Source: Gordonibacter faecis
GTDB lineage: Bacteria > Actinomycetota > Coriobacteriia > Coriobacteriales > Eggerthellaceae
Direction of reading: 5' to 3'
Assembly (NCBI RefSeq): GCF_030077735.1
Contig: NZ_JASJEU010000013.1
Coordinates: 1 to 64,000, forward strand
DNA: 64,000 nucleotides
How positions within the stretch are numbered: the first letter of the stretch is position 1; each line of letters opens with the position of its first letter. Below the pieces are notes generated by a model, which saw nothing but the letters and a program-made list of their open reading frames with translations, did not search any database and was not told where the DNA came from. Positions 7,338 to 15,512 of the stretch are shown here, one piece after another. The translations under genes were made by a program, and so were the position numbers.

Positions 7338-8789
7338 ATGAGTGCAGCTACCAAGTCTGGGAAATTCACCATTTCCCAGTACATCGATTCATTTGGAGTG
7401 AGCAAGTTCACCATTTCCATCTTCTTCCTCGTCGGCTTGGCGATGATGTTTGATGGGTATGACTACATGATCATTTCCTACACCAACACTCAGATTATGC
7501 AAGAGTTCTTCGGCCCCACGGGCAACGATGCGCTGAAGGGTGCGCTCTCGTCGTGGTCGACTATTGGCATTGTGGTGGGCTCGTTTGCTGCTGGCCCGCT
7601 GTCCGATAAGTTTGGCCGCCGCAAGATTCTCACCATTGGCACGTTTATGTACGGCTTGCTTACCATCCCGTGCATCTTTGCGCCGACCTACGAGGTCTTC
7701 GCGGTGTTCCGCGTGCTGGCCGGCCTGTTCCTGGGTGTGTGCACGCCTATCGTTACCACGCTGTTCACGGAGTTCACTCCCACGAAGCAGCGCTCGTTCT
7801 TCATCACGTTTGGTATGGCGTGGATGATTGTGGGCTGGGTTGTGGCCGCGCTGGTGGGCACGGTTATGGTTCAGATTGCCACGTGGCACTGGTGCTACGC
7901 CATTGGCGCGCTGCCGGTGATTTACGCGTTCATCTTCGGGAAGTTCACGCCCGAGTCGGCTCACTGGGCTGCCGTGCATGGCAAGCTTGACTTGGCCGTA
8001 AGCACGCTTGAGCGCATTCACAAGCGTGCGGGGAAGCCGAGCCCCTACGTGCTGGCTCCCGAGAACATCCTCGTGCCGCCGGTTGCTGCGAAGTCGAGCC
8101 CGGCTGAGGTATGGAAGGGTAAGTACCTCAAGACCACCATTGCGCTCGTGGTTATTTACTTCGCGGGCAACTTCAGCATTTACGGCGTGAACGCCTGGCT
8201 GCCGGCCCTCATGCTTGAGGCCACGGGCGGCGCGGTGACCGCGTCCTACATGCTGGCTATGGCACAGAACGCCGCTTCGGTTGTGGCGAACTGCACGACT
8301 GGTTTCGTTTCCGAGGCTATGGGCCGCAAGCGCAACCTCATCTTTGGCTACGGCCTGTCCGTGGTTGCGTGCCTCATTGTTTCGCAGGTTGTGAAACTGC
8401 CTGCCGAGACAAGCTTCTGGCCGTACCTCATTGCGTTCGTGTTCATGGGCTTTGCTCTGAACTACGCCATCACCGCTGCTCAGCCGATGATGTCCGAGTC
8501 CTATCCGACCGAGTTCCGCAACTCTGGCGTGGCCACCATCGTTGCGCTGGGCAAGTCGGCCGGTATTTTGTCACCCATCATCTTGGGTGGTTTGAAGGCT
8601 GCGGGTTGGGCATTCTCCCCGCTCATTGCCTTGCTTGCTGCTCCTATGGCATTTGGCTTCCTGGCCGGCTTCCTGCTGCCCAAGGGTGCCAAGGGTATGA
8701 ACATCGACGATATCGCCGATGAAGCGCACGATACTGCTCAGCCGAGCTCCGGGGTTGCGTCCGACGACGTGGCTGGTAGCAAGGCCTAA
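7338..8789 (+). CDS. MFS transporter, aromatic acid:H+ symporter type
   Basis: The 483-residue carrier has about twelve membrane segments. The first carries FDGYDYMI, the DGxD signature of the aromatic acid:H+ symporter family (PcaK/BenK type). The cytoplasmic loop between segments 2 and 3 reads GPLSDKFGRRK, the usual MFS A-motif, and a second copy of the motif (GFVSEAMGRKRN) lies in the other half. It follows an operon for a cytoplasmic molybdoenzyme and so probably brings in that enzyme's aromatic substrate. An AAGGAG site precedes the start. The exact substrate is unknown. Confidence 0.85.
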   Translation: MSAATKSGKFTISQYIDSFGVSKFTISIFFLVGLAMMFDGYDYMIISYTNTQIMQEFFGPTGNDALKGALSSWSTIGIVVGSFAAGPLSDKFGRRKILTIGTFMYGLLTIPCIFAPTYEVFAVFRVLAGLFLGVCTPIVTTLFTEFTPTKQRSFFITFGMAWMIVGWVVAALVGTVMVQIATWHWCYAIGALPVIYAFIFGKFTPESAHWAAVHGKLDLAVSTLERIHKRAGKPSPYVLAPENILVPPVAAKSSPAEVWKGKYLKTTIALVVIYFAGNFSIYGVNAWLPALMLEATGGAVTASYMLAMAQNAASVVANCTTGFVSEAMGRKRNLIFGYGLSVVACLIVSQVVKLPAETSFWPYLIAFVFMGFALNYAITAAQPMMSESYPTEFRNSGVATIVALGKSAGILSPIILGGLKAAGWAFSPLIALLAAPMAFGFLAGFLLPKGAKGMNIDDIADEAHDTAQPSSGVASDDVAGSKA

Positions 8790-8818
8790 GGTTTTAGTTC
8801 GACGAGTTGTGGCCCGCG

Positions 8819-8899
8819 CGTGGGGTGCTTCGGTTGAGGCACCCCGCGGGGCTGCAATGCAATAAGGAGGATCCCCGGGCGCGCGACGCGCGGGGATCC
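8819..8899 (+). terminator. Tandem hairpins between carrier and zinc-ribbon gene
   Basis: Two stems are visible: CGTGGGGTGC (8819-8828) with GCACCCCGCG (8839-8848), and GGATCCCCG (8869-8877) with CGGGGATCC (8891-8899). The second is followed by TTGTTCCCTGTTTGTGTT, a loose T-rich run. They probably end transcription of the MFS gene. Confidence 0.65.
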
Positions 8900-8932
8900 T
8901 TGTTCCCTGTTTGTGTTCCAAGGAGGCGCGCC

Positions 8933-9190
8933 ATGGCTGTGATCTGCCCTTTCTGTGGGAAAACGTCGCAAGCGGAGGACCACTGCACGAAGTGTCGCAC
9001 GCGGTTTACCAAGGAAGTGCGCGCGGTGGCGTTCACGGAGGAGAACGATCCGCGCAGCGACCGCATTGGGCCGGTGTCCACCAAGACGGCGAAGATCATT
9101 GGCTGGGCGGTGTTGGCGCTGCTTCTGGTTGCCTTTGTGCTGGCCACCGAGCTAACCGGCAACGGAGTAACCGGGTCGGGCATACGCTAG
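8933..9190 (+). CDS. Membrane-anchored zinc-ribbon protein
   Basis: The 85-residue product starts at an ATG preceded by AAGGAGG. Its N-terminus is a short zinc ribbon, CPFCGKTSQAEDHCTKCRTRF, and residues about 53-71 form one hydrophobic segment (IIGWAVLALLLVAFVLA). It is the fourth small zinc-ribbon protein of the locus and the only one with a membrane anchor. It sits between the transporter terminator and a long perfect hairpin, so it may be a separate transcript. Function is not known; a tether for the soluble ribbon proteins or the enzyme is only a guess. Confidence 0.7.
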   Translation: MAVICPFCGKTSQAEDHCTKCRTRFTKEVRAVAFTEENDPRSDRIGPVSTKTAKIIGWAVLALLLVAFVLATELTGNGVTGSGIR

Positions 9191-9226
9191 CGCTGCGGTA
9201 CGGGCGTGGGACAAAGGAAGACGTGA

Positions 9227-9271
9227 GCGATAGACCGGCGTTGCAGAGGAGTTGCAACGCCGGTCTATCGC
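9227..9271 (+). terminator. Perfect 19-bp stem-loop
   Basis: Bases 9227-9245 are the exact inverse of 9253-9271 with a seven-base loop. There is no T run after it. It begins 37 bases after the stop codon of the membrane zinc-ribbon gene and ends 30 bases before the next start, so it may be a terminator or an RNA-stability hairpin. Confidence 0.6.
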
Positions 9272-9300
9272 ATCAGTGAGAATGCGAAAAAGGAGGGGCT

Positions 9301-10053
9301 ATGGACAGGGGCGTTGCGGGCGAGGCTGGGGGAGGTCTCGTGGATCTTCTGCGGCAGGTTGTTGCGGAGATGCCCTGCGTTGCTGGGTGTGTCCGCCTTT
9401 TGGAGGTGGGTTGCGGAGACGGCGAACACCTGGAAGCGCTTGCGGCGCTTGGTGAGGTGGTGGGTGTTGATACTTCCGCCGAGGCGGTGGAGCGCGCCCG
9501 TGCTGCGCATCCTGGTTGTGACGTGCAGGTGGCTGACGCGTGTTCGTTGCCGTTTGAAAATGAGTTTGACGTGGTGTTTTCGGAGGGTGCCTTCAGCTGG
9601 ACGCCCGATCAGGTGGGAGTGTTGACCAGTGTGGCTCATGCGCTGAAAGCGGGCGGCGCTCTGGTGGTCCAGATGGGTGCCGAGGGGGATGTGGCGCGCA
9701 TTCAAGAGGGGTACGCCCAGGCGCTGCGCGCACACAGCGGCGATTACTCCTGCCAGTTCTGCCTGCCGCGCGAGGAATCTTACCGGCGCTTGCTGGGCAT
9801 CATGGGCTTTGACGTGGCGTCGATGGAGGTGCAGCAGTACCGCGCACCACTGCCGGGTGGGCGCGATGGCTTGCGGCAGTGGGCCTGCACGTACTTCGCA
9901 AAAAGCCTGGCGCTGTACCGCCCGTCCGACCGCGAACGTCTGCTGGAGGATTTTGAGCAGGCGTGCGAGTGCGACCTGTGGGATAGCGAGCGCGGCGTGT
10001 GGCTGGCCGACCGACGCACCCTACGCTTCGTCGCGCGCAAGCGCGCGCGTTAA
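9301..10053 (+). CDS. SAM-dependent methyltransferase (class I)
   Basis: The 250-residue protein has a class I methyltransferase core: motif I LEVGCGDGEHLEAL (about residues 33-46), acidic motif II VVGVDTS, then DVVFSEGAFSW and the post-motif VAHALKAGGALVVQ. The order and the C-terminal extension resemble trans-aconitate/UbiE-like small-molecule methyltransferases. A strong AAGGAGG is upstream. The neighbouring 13331-14689 gene also holds a methyltransferase domain, though not a close copy. The substrate cannot be predicted. Confidence 0.8.
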   Translation: MDRGVAGEAGGGLVDLLRQVVAEMPCVAGCVRLLEVGCGDGEHLEALAALGEVVGVDTSAEAVERARAAHPGCDVQVADACSLPFENEFDVVFSEGAFSWTPDQVGVLTSVAHALKAGGALVVQMGAEGDVARIQEGYAQALRAHSGDYSCQFCLPREESYRRLLGIMGFDVASMEVQQYRAPLPGGRDGLRQWACTYFAKSLALYRPSDRERLLEDFEQACECDLWDSERGVWLADRRTLRFVARKRAR

Positions 10054-10067
10054 AAGGGCTGAGGGTT

Positions 10068-10397
10068 TTAGCGCTGCGTGCGGCTCTTGAGGTCGGCTTT
10101 TGAGATGCCAGCCCGCGCGCGGATGCCCTCTATTTCGCGTCCACACCGCGTAAAATCGGTGCTTGCGGTGCCCGCGAAGATGGCAAGGCCTACGGCTGAG
10201 ATCATAACCACGGCACCAATGGCCAAATTCCCCACTTCTACCAGGCCACTTGTTTCCAGGTACATTTTCACGGAAAGCACGATAAGTATGGCGGCAAGAG
10301 ATGCCGCACATTTAATGATGTCCTTGCGACGACTTGCCTTCAGCCGCTCGATGTCTTCGAAGGCCTTCGTGCGCCGTTCGTTGCGATTCCTCGACAT
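10068..10397 (-). CDS. Small two-helix membrane protein, paralogue 1
   Basis: The 109-residue protein starts at MSRNRNERR. It has a basic N-terminus with an amphipathic stretch ending RRKDIIK, two hydrophobic segments (about residues 31-50 and 60-77), and a short C-terminus with a cysteine (RCGREIEGIRARAG). It matches the 15513-15824 product along its whole length (IERL-A-RRKD-IK, IFAG-A, CGR-IE--R-RAG). Each lies just downstream of a multi-pass transporter-like gene on the minus strand, which suggests an accessory or regulatory partner of the transporter. No family name recognised. Confidence 0.7.
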   Translation of the reverse strand: MSRNRNERRTKAFEDIERLKASRRKDIIKCAASLAAILIVLSVKMYLETSGLVEVGNLAIGAVVMISAVGLAIFAGTASTDFTRCGREIEGIRARAGISKADLKSRTQR

Positions 10398-10430
10398 GGT
10401 TTCCCCCTGATCCGTTGGTGCGCGGGTTTG

Positions 10431-10500
10431 TCCGCCCGAGAAAGAAGCGGTGTGAAGCTTCCTTCTCGGGCGGAGCCCTGCGCGGTGCATGCAGGGCTCC
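10431..10500 (-). terminator. Two hairpins between MFS gene and small membrane gene
   Basis: TCCGCCCGAGAA (10431-10442) pairs with TTCTCGGGCGGA (10463-10474), and GGAGCCCTGC (10472-10481) pairs with GCAGGGCTCC (10491-10500). The two share bases, so they could be alternative structures. They lie between the stop of the MFS gene and the start of the small gene, where they may reduce transcription into the small gene. Confidence 0.6.
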
Positions 10501-10519
10501 GCAGCTTATAGCGTGAAAC

Positions 10520-11827
10520 TTACGACGCGGCCGTTGCGGTATCGCCGGCCTGCGCGGATGAAGCGCTGGAAGCCTGCGCCTTGCGGCTTTCGAGCATCTT
10601 CAAATCGCTGTTCCACTTCTTCGAGAACGGCAGCACGTCGAGCGCGGCCACGAGGGACAGCACGCCCATGACCATGAACACGGCCAGGCGGTTGTCGGCG
10701 CCGCCCACGGCACCCTGCACGATGATGTTCAGGATGGAGCCGAACACGATGGCGAAGTTCGCAAGCGACAGGTTGAGCGGGTAGTTCTTCGCGCCGAAGC
10801 GCTGGCGGGCGAACGCCGAGGCCACTACCGGCACGCCGCCGTAGCAGAAGCCACAGCAGAACGCGCCCACCACGTAGAGGGCCGACACGCCTGTGGTAAG
10901 TGCGCCGATGATGCAGGCGCAGGCAGCCACGGCGATGAGGCCGTCCACCAGCATGGTCACCTTCACGTTCGTCTTGTCGTAGATAAGGCCAATGACCACG
11001 CGCGCGAGGCCGTTGCACGTGGACACCAAGCCCACGAGCAGCGTGGCGAAGGCGGCGTCGAGGCCCACGAGCTGGGCGTCGGAGGCGCAGTTGCCGATGG
11101 TGGCCAAGCCGATGGCAATAACGATGATGGCCCAAATCCAGTACACGTAGAACGTGCCCGTTTTGAGCGGCGCGTCCTGGTCGCCCGGGTCGTAGCCCGA
11201 CGACGTGGCCTTTTCAGGCGCCATAAGCGCCACGATGTTCTCGGGCGGGCGGCGCAGCGTGCAGGCGAGCACAACTACCACGAGCGCGGTTACCACGCCG
11301 ATGGCCGTGAACACGGTGCCGAGCCCCACGGACGGCGCCAGGTTCACCGACAGGGTGCCCAGGATGAGCGAGCCCAGGCCAAAGCCCATCATGAGTACGC
11401 CCGACGAGAAGCCCACCTTGTCGGGGAACCAGATGTTCGTGGTGGCAATGACGGAGTTGTAACCAATGCCCACGCCGAGGCCGCCGAGCACACCGTAGCA
11501 GCCATACACCACAGCAATGCTGCCGTTGCCGAAGAGGCCCGTACCCGCGAAGCCGCAGAAGAACATGACCGCGGCCACAAACAGCGTGTTGCGTACGCCA
11601 ATTTTGCGCTCGATCTGCGAGCCAATGACCGCGCCAATGCAGAACGTGATCATCATGATGTTGAACGTGAGGCCCACGGCGCTTTTCTCCAGGCCAAACG
11701 TGGTGCAGATGGGAGCCGCGAACATTGAAAACGCGTAGATCAGCCCCAAGAACAGCAGGGTGAGCGTGGATAAGGCCAGGTAGAGCATGCGCTTGCTCTT
11801 GATCTGGCCAATGGTAAGGTCAGGCAT
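10520..11827 (-). CDS. MFS transporter, oxalate/formate antiporter (OFA) type
   Basis: The 435-residue carrier has about twelve hydrophobic segments and starts in a way typical of OFA carriers (GLIYAFSMFAAPICTTFGL), with later GLGVGIGYNSVIATTNIWFPDKVGFSSGVLMMGFGLGSL. It resembles the 12067-13383 product, which is encoded divergently across a 239-base gap. OFA-type carriers move small carboxylates; no specific substrate can be named here. The C-terminal tail is Ala/Ser-rich. A small two-helix protein gene lies downstream. Confidence 0.82.
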   Translation of the reverse strand: MPDLTIGQIKSKRMLYLALSTLTLLFLGLIYAFSMFAAPICTTFGLEKSAVGLTFNIMMITFCIGAVIGSQIERKIGVRNTLFVAAVMFFCGFAGTGLFGNGSIAVVYGCYGVLGGLGVGIGYNSVIATTNIWFPDKVGFSSGVLMMGFGLGSLILGTLSVNLAPSVGLGTVFTAIGVVTALVVVVLACTLRRPPENIVALMAPEKATSSGYDPGDQDAPLKTGTFYVYWIWAIIVIAIGLATIGNCASDAQLVGLDAAFATLLVGLVSTCNGLARVVIGLIYDKTNVKVTMLVDGLIAVAACACIIGALTTGVSALYVVGAFCCGFCYGGVPVVASAFARQRFGAKNYPLNLSLANFAIVFGSILNIIVQGAVGGADNRLAVFMVMGVLSLVAALDVLPFSKKWNSDLKMLESRKAQASSASSAQAGDTATAAS

Positions 11828-11933
11828 AAATCCCCTCTCTTTCAGCGGTTAAAATGCGCGCCCAAACAGCGCGGGCGCGCCGTGCGACACTATTCATTGT
11901 GCCCTTCGCGCGCGCGGGCGCTTATAGTCGTGC

Positions 11934-11973
11934 GTACTAGATGCCCCCGTTTTCATACTCCTTACGGTAGGAT
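11934..11973 (+). promoter_or_regulatory. Conserved upstream motif, copy B
   Basis: GTACTAGAT, then CCCCCGTTTTCATAC, six bases, and CGGTA, about 95-135 bp before the MFS gene at 12067. It is nearly the same as copy A at 3489-3525, which includes the CATAC-N6-CGGTA end. It may serve this gene or, less likely by orientation, the divergent gene at 11827. Confidence 0.65.
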
Positions 11974-12066
11974 TTGCGCGGCCCTCCGTGCTAGGTTTGC
12001 AGCACCAACAGATCAGGCGCGCGAGCGGCCGGCGGCGGGCCCGCGCAGGAAGCGGAGGCGAGCCGC

Positions 12067-13383
12067 ATGGCTGACATACGGAAGAACCGCTACGCCATTC
12101 TTGTGTGCGGCATCCTTACCATGCTCATGTTCGGCACCATCTACGCCTGGTCCATCTTCATCCCGCCGCTTGAAGCCGAGTTTGGCTGGACGCGCAGCCA
12201 AACGTCGCTCGTGTTTTCCGTCGCCATGATTGGGCTGTCGTTTGGCATGCTGTCTATTGGGCCGCTGTCGAAGCGGTTCTCGCTTCGCGCGTGTTTTGTG
12301 GCTTCCACGTCGCTGATTGTGGTGGGGCTGTTTTCGTGCCAGTTCATTACACAGCTGTGGCAGCTCTACGTGTTCTATGGCGTGTGCTGCGGGCTGGGAT
12401 CGGGCATGAGCTATACCGTGTGGACGACGAACACACTTGCCTGGTTTGGCGACAAGGTGGGGTTCGCGTCGGGCGTGCTGGTGATGGGGTTTGGTATGGG
12501 TGCGCTCGTGCTGGGCTCGCTTGCCTCGGCGCTTATTTACTCCCCGCTGGGTTGGCGGCTGGCGTTCGTGGTTATTGCGACGCTTGCGCTGGTGGAAGCG
12601 CTGGTGGCCATCAACTTCATCCAACAGCCGCCGCCAGAGGTGGCTGCCCTCAAGCCGAAGCGCGACGCGGTGGGTGTGAGCCTGCCCGGCTCAAAGACCG
12701 TACGCGAGCCTTCGTTTTGGCTGTTCTGTATCTGGCGCAGCGTGGTGATGGGAGCGGGCGGCGCCGTGATTGCCGAAGCATCCGTCATGATGACGGGCAT
12801 TGGGTCGTCCATCGCGTTTGCCACGGCGGCGGTGGGCGTGCTTGGGCTGGGTAACGGGTTCGGGCGGCCGCTCGGCGGCATTCTGTATGACCGCATTGGG
12901 CAGAACCGCACGCTGGTGGTGCTGCCGGCGCTGGCGTTGGCGGTGTCGGTGGGGATGGCCGTGGCGTACTGGTTCGAGATACCGTGGCTGTTCGCGTCGT
13001 TTCTGCTGATCCAGGGGCTTTTGTACGGCATGTATGCCGCCATAAACACCTCGTATATGCGCACGACGTTCGGCCAGCGCGACCTGGCTATGAATACCGG
13101 CATCAGTGCTGTGGTGCTGGCACCGTTCAACCTGGTGTTTCCACTGGTGGCGGCCGCGCTTTTCGAATGGACGGGCGGCTACGAGGCGTTCTTTGTGCTT
13201 GTGCCTGCGTTTGCGCTGATGTCACTTGTGTGCGGGGCGCTATGTAAGCCGGCGAACGGGCGGCTGCGGATGAAGTACGGGGCGACGGGTGCGGCAGCGC
13301 TTGGTGATGTAGCGGGGGAAGGGGAAGGTCATGCCGTGGGGAAAAGCGCAGATCACGAAGCAGGCGTACCGGACCGCGCGTGA
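12067..13383 (+). CDS. MFS transporter, OFA type
   Basis: The 438-residue carrier has about twelve membrane helices and the OFA-like opening GTIYAWSIFIPPLEAEFGW, plus GLGSGMSYTVWTTNTLAWFGDKVGFASGVLVMGFGMGALVLG, closely parallel to its divergent neighbour. The second half has GNGFGRPLGGILYDRIG. The last 53 bases overlap the start of the methyltransferase-acetyltransferase gene, so the two are translationally linked. The substrate is unknown but likely a small organic acid. It is preceded by one of the conserved motif sites. Confidence 0.82.
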   Translation: MADIRKNRYAILVCGILTMLMFGTIYAWSIFIPPLEAEFGWTRSQTSLVFSVAMIGLSFGMLSIGPLSKRFSLRACFVASTSLIVVGLFSCQFITQLWQLYVFYGVCCGLGSGMSYTVWTTNTLAWFGDKVGFASGVLVMGFGMGALVLGSLASALIYSPLGWRLAFVVIATLALVEALVAINFIQQPPPEVAALKPKRDAVGVSLPGSKTVREPSFWLFCIWRSVVMGAGGAVIAEASVMMTGIGSSIAFATAAVGVLGLGNGFGRPLGGILYDRIGQNRTLVVLPALALAVSVGMAVAYWFEIPWLFASFLLIQGLLYGMYAAINTSYMRTTFGQRDLAMNTGISAVVLAPFNLVFPLVAAALFEWTGGYEAFFVLVPAFALMSLVCGALCKPANGRLRMKYGATGAAALGDVAGEGEGHAVGKSADHEAGVPDRA

Positions 13384-14689
13384 GGATTACGCGGCGTTTG
13401 AGGCCGTGAATCTGGCCGGGCGCGCCGGCGTGCGCGTGTTAGATGTGGGATGCTTCGATGGGTTTAACACGGTGCTCAAGTTTGCGCCGTATGCGGGCAT
13501 TGAGCGCGTGGTGGGTATCGACCCCGACGCGGCGGCTGTTGCCGAAGCGGTGGCGCGCACCGATGATGCGCGATTCGCCTTCCAGTGTTGCGCGTTCAAG
13601 GATTACGAACCGGCGGAGGGTGAGCGGTTTGATCTTGTGTACTTCTCGCACGTGCTGCAGCATGTGGCCGATCCGCAGGCTGCGCTGGCGAAGGCGTATC
13701 GGCTGCTTGCGCCGGGTGGGTTTGTGGTGGTGAAAACCATCGACGACGGGGTGAAGGTGTCGTATCCCGACCCCGATGACGTGATGTGCCGACTCTTCGC
13801 GCTATACGAGCGCCACGTGTTGCCGAATACGCCACACACGGCGCATACCGATCGCTCCAACGGCCGGAAGTGTTATACGCTCATGCGGCGGGCGGGTTTT
13901 GAGAACGTGCGCGTGCGTACCTTCGCTGTTGATACGGCGGGTAAAACGCCCGATGAGCGGCACGCGCTGTTCGAGCGCTGCGTGTACTTTCGCCGTGTGG
14001 TGCCACCCTGTGTTAGCGAGGTGGTGGCGGATGAGATTCACGCGCTGGTGGATGCGTGGGAAGCGCTGTTTGCGCAGGAGGACTACTACTTTTCCAGTCA
14101 GTCGTTTGTGGTTATTGGCCAGAAGCCTGCGCTAGGGGAAGAGCCGTGGATGTATGCGGGGCCCGTGTTTGGGGAGGGGGTTGCTGCGGTGCCTGCCGCT
14201 TGTGATGCGACCGGGTCTGATGGTGGTGTGGTCGTGCGGCCGCTTACGGAGGACGACCTGGGTGCCGTGATGGGTATTGAGGTGGCATCGTTTCGCGACG
14301 CGTGGACGCCGCTGGCATTTGGGCTGGACGTGCGGCACAACCCCTGCGCGCGCTATAGCGTAGCGGTGGTGGAAGGCCAGGTGGCGGGTTATCTTGGGTG
14401 GTGGAGCACGCCGGAGGGAGCAGCCATAGTGCGCGTCGCCGTTGACCCGGCGCGCCGCGGGGCCGGGGTGGGGCGCATCCTTGTGGAGCAGGCGGCGCGA
14501 CGTGCGCGCAAGGAAGGCGCGGACGTACTCACGCTTGAGGTGCGCGAATCAAACGCTGGCGCGCGGGCGTTTTACGAGCGACTGGGCTTTCAGGAAGTGG
14601 CGCGCCGTGCGAACTTCTACGACGATCCGCCTGAAGACGCGGTGCTTATGGCGCTTCCGCTTGGCGCTGACAAGGGCCTGGAGGACTAG
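13331..14689 (+). CDS. Fused methyltransferase and GNAT acetyltransferase
   Basis: The 452-residue protein has two domains. Residues about 1-260 form a class I SAM methyltransferase (motif I VLDVGCFDGFN, then VVGIDPD, and HVLQHVADPQAAL--AYRLLAPGGF). Residues about 298-445 form a GNAT acetyltransferase of RimI type (RPLTEDDLGAVMGIE, VAVDPARRGAGVG as the acetyl-CoA loop, NAGARAFYERLGF). The ATG at 13331 lies inside the end of the MFS gene. Combined small-molecule or protein modification is suggested, but no substrate is visible. The plus-strand stop overlaps that of the convergent LemA-like gene. Confidence 0.8.
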   Translation: MPWGKAQITKQAYRTAREDYAAFEAVNLAGRAGVRVLDVGCFDGFNTVLKFAPYAGIERVVGIDPDAAAVAEAVARTDDARFAFQCCAFKDYEPAEGERFDLVYFSHVLQHVADPQAALAKAYRLLAPGGFVVVKTIDDGVKVSYPDPDDVMCRLFALYERHVLPNTPHTAHTDRSNGRKCYTLMRRAGFENVRVRTFAVDTAGKTPDERHALFERCVYFRRVVPPCVSEVVADEIHALVDAWEALFAQEDYYFSSQSFVVIGQKPALGEEPWMYAGPVFGEGVAAVPAACDATGSDGGVVVRPLTEDDLGAVMGIEVASFRDAWTPLAFGLDVRHNPCARYSVAVVEGQVAGYLGWWSTPEGAAIVRVAVDPARRGAGVGRILVEQAARRARKEGADVLTLEVRESNAGARAFYERLGFQEVARRANFYDDPPEDAVLMALPLGADKGLED

Positions 14690-15327
14690 GAGGACTCTTC
14701 GGTGCTTTCCATTGTAGTGTCGGACATGCCAACAGCCCACAGCATGTAGGCGTTCATGATGTGGGGCGACTTCTCAGCCAGCGATTCGCGGTCGGCATCG
14801 GCGCGCGCCTCGCTTGGCGGGCGGTACGTGGTGCGCGGCTCGAAATGCGCCCACCGGGCCATGAGCAGGGCGGGGAAGGTGACGCCAGCGTTGTTGTAGA
14901 GCGTCGCTTTATTGTTGTAGAGCGCGGCTTGGAAGGCCAGGTGTTCGTCGGCAACGCGCAACTCGTCGAGGGCAGCACGCGTGGCGAGCGAAGGCGAAGA
15001 CGTTGCATTTGCGGTCGCTTCCTCGTAGCGGTGAAACACCTCGGCAAGGGCGGTGTCGGCAAAAGAGGCTTGTTCCGGGCCGTCAGCTGCCTGGCATGCG
15101 GCAAGGGCGCGTTCCGCCTGATTGGCAGCCTGTTCGTCCAACAGGCCGGTGGCGGTGAGGGTGTCAGCAAGATGAGTGGCGGCTGTGATGCGCGCGAGCC
15201 GCTCGGTCTGGGTGAGCCGCCACGCTTCGCTCGCTTCTCCGTCCAAGCGTACGAGGTTGCGGTAGAGAAGGATCATAACCACAGCGGTTCCTGCAATGAG
15301 GAACGCAAGGGGGACAAGAATCATCAT
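14686..15327 (-). CDS. LemA-like membrane-anchored protein (divergent)
   Basis: The 213-residue product has one N-terminal membrane helix (ILVPLAFLIAGTAVVMILLY), followed by YRNLVRLDGEASEAW, which matches the LemA opening, a helical body, and the LemA-like end YNNKATLYNNAGVTFPALLMARWAHFEPRTTYRPP. LemA proteins are membrane-anchored helical bundles of unclear function. This one is more divergent than usual, lacking the RRxDLIPNLV core. AAGGAGGAGCC precedes two adjacent ATG codons (15327 and 15324), either of which may be the start. Confidence 0.7.
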   Translation of the reverse strand: MMILVPLAFLIAGTAVVMILLYRNLVRLDGEASEAWRLTQTERLARITAATHLADTLTATGLLDEQAANQAERALAACQAADGPEQASFADTALAEVFHRYEEATANATSSPSLATRAALDELRVADEHLAFQAALYNNKATLYNNAGVTFPALLMARWAHFEPRTTYRPPSEARADADRESLAEKSPHIMNAYMLWAVGMSDTTMESTEESS

Positions 15328-15443
15328 GGCTCCTCCTTGGGGTGACGATGGCTTTCGTATCGCGGCCATTATAGGAAGGGGCGCGCGGCGTTCCCTCCCA
15401 CGGGTAGTATGGTTCTGGGCAAAATCTTCCGTGGCACGTAAAC

Positions 15444-15478
15444 GCAGAAGCGCCGTCCGGAGGGGGCGGCGCTTCTGC
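15444..15478 (-). terminator. Hairpin terminator
   Basis: GCAGAAGCGCCG (15444-15455) pairs with CGGCGCTTCTGC (15467-15478). It lies just past the minus-strand stop of the small membrane gene at 15513 and is followed on that strand by GTTTACG. Confidence 0.65.
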
Positions 15479-15512
15479 AATACGCTGTCGCGTAGACTTT
15501 GTTGGTCCGCGG

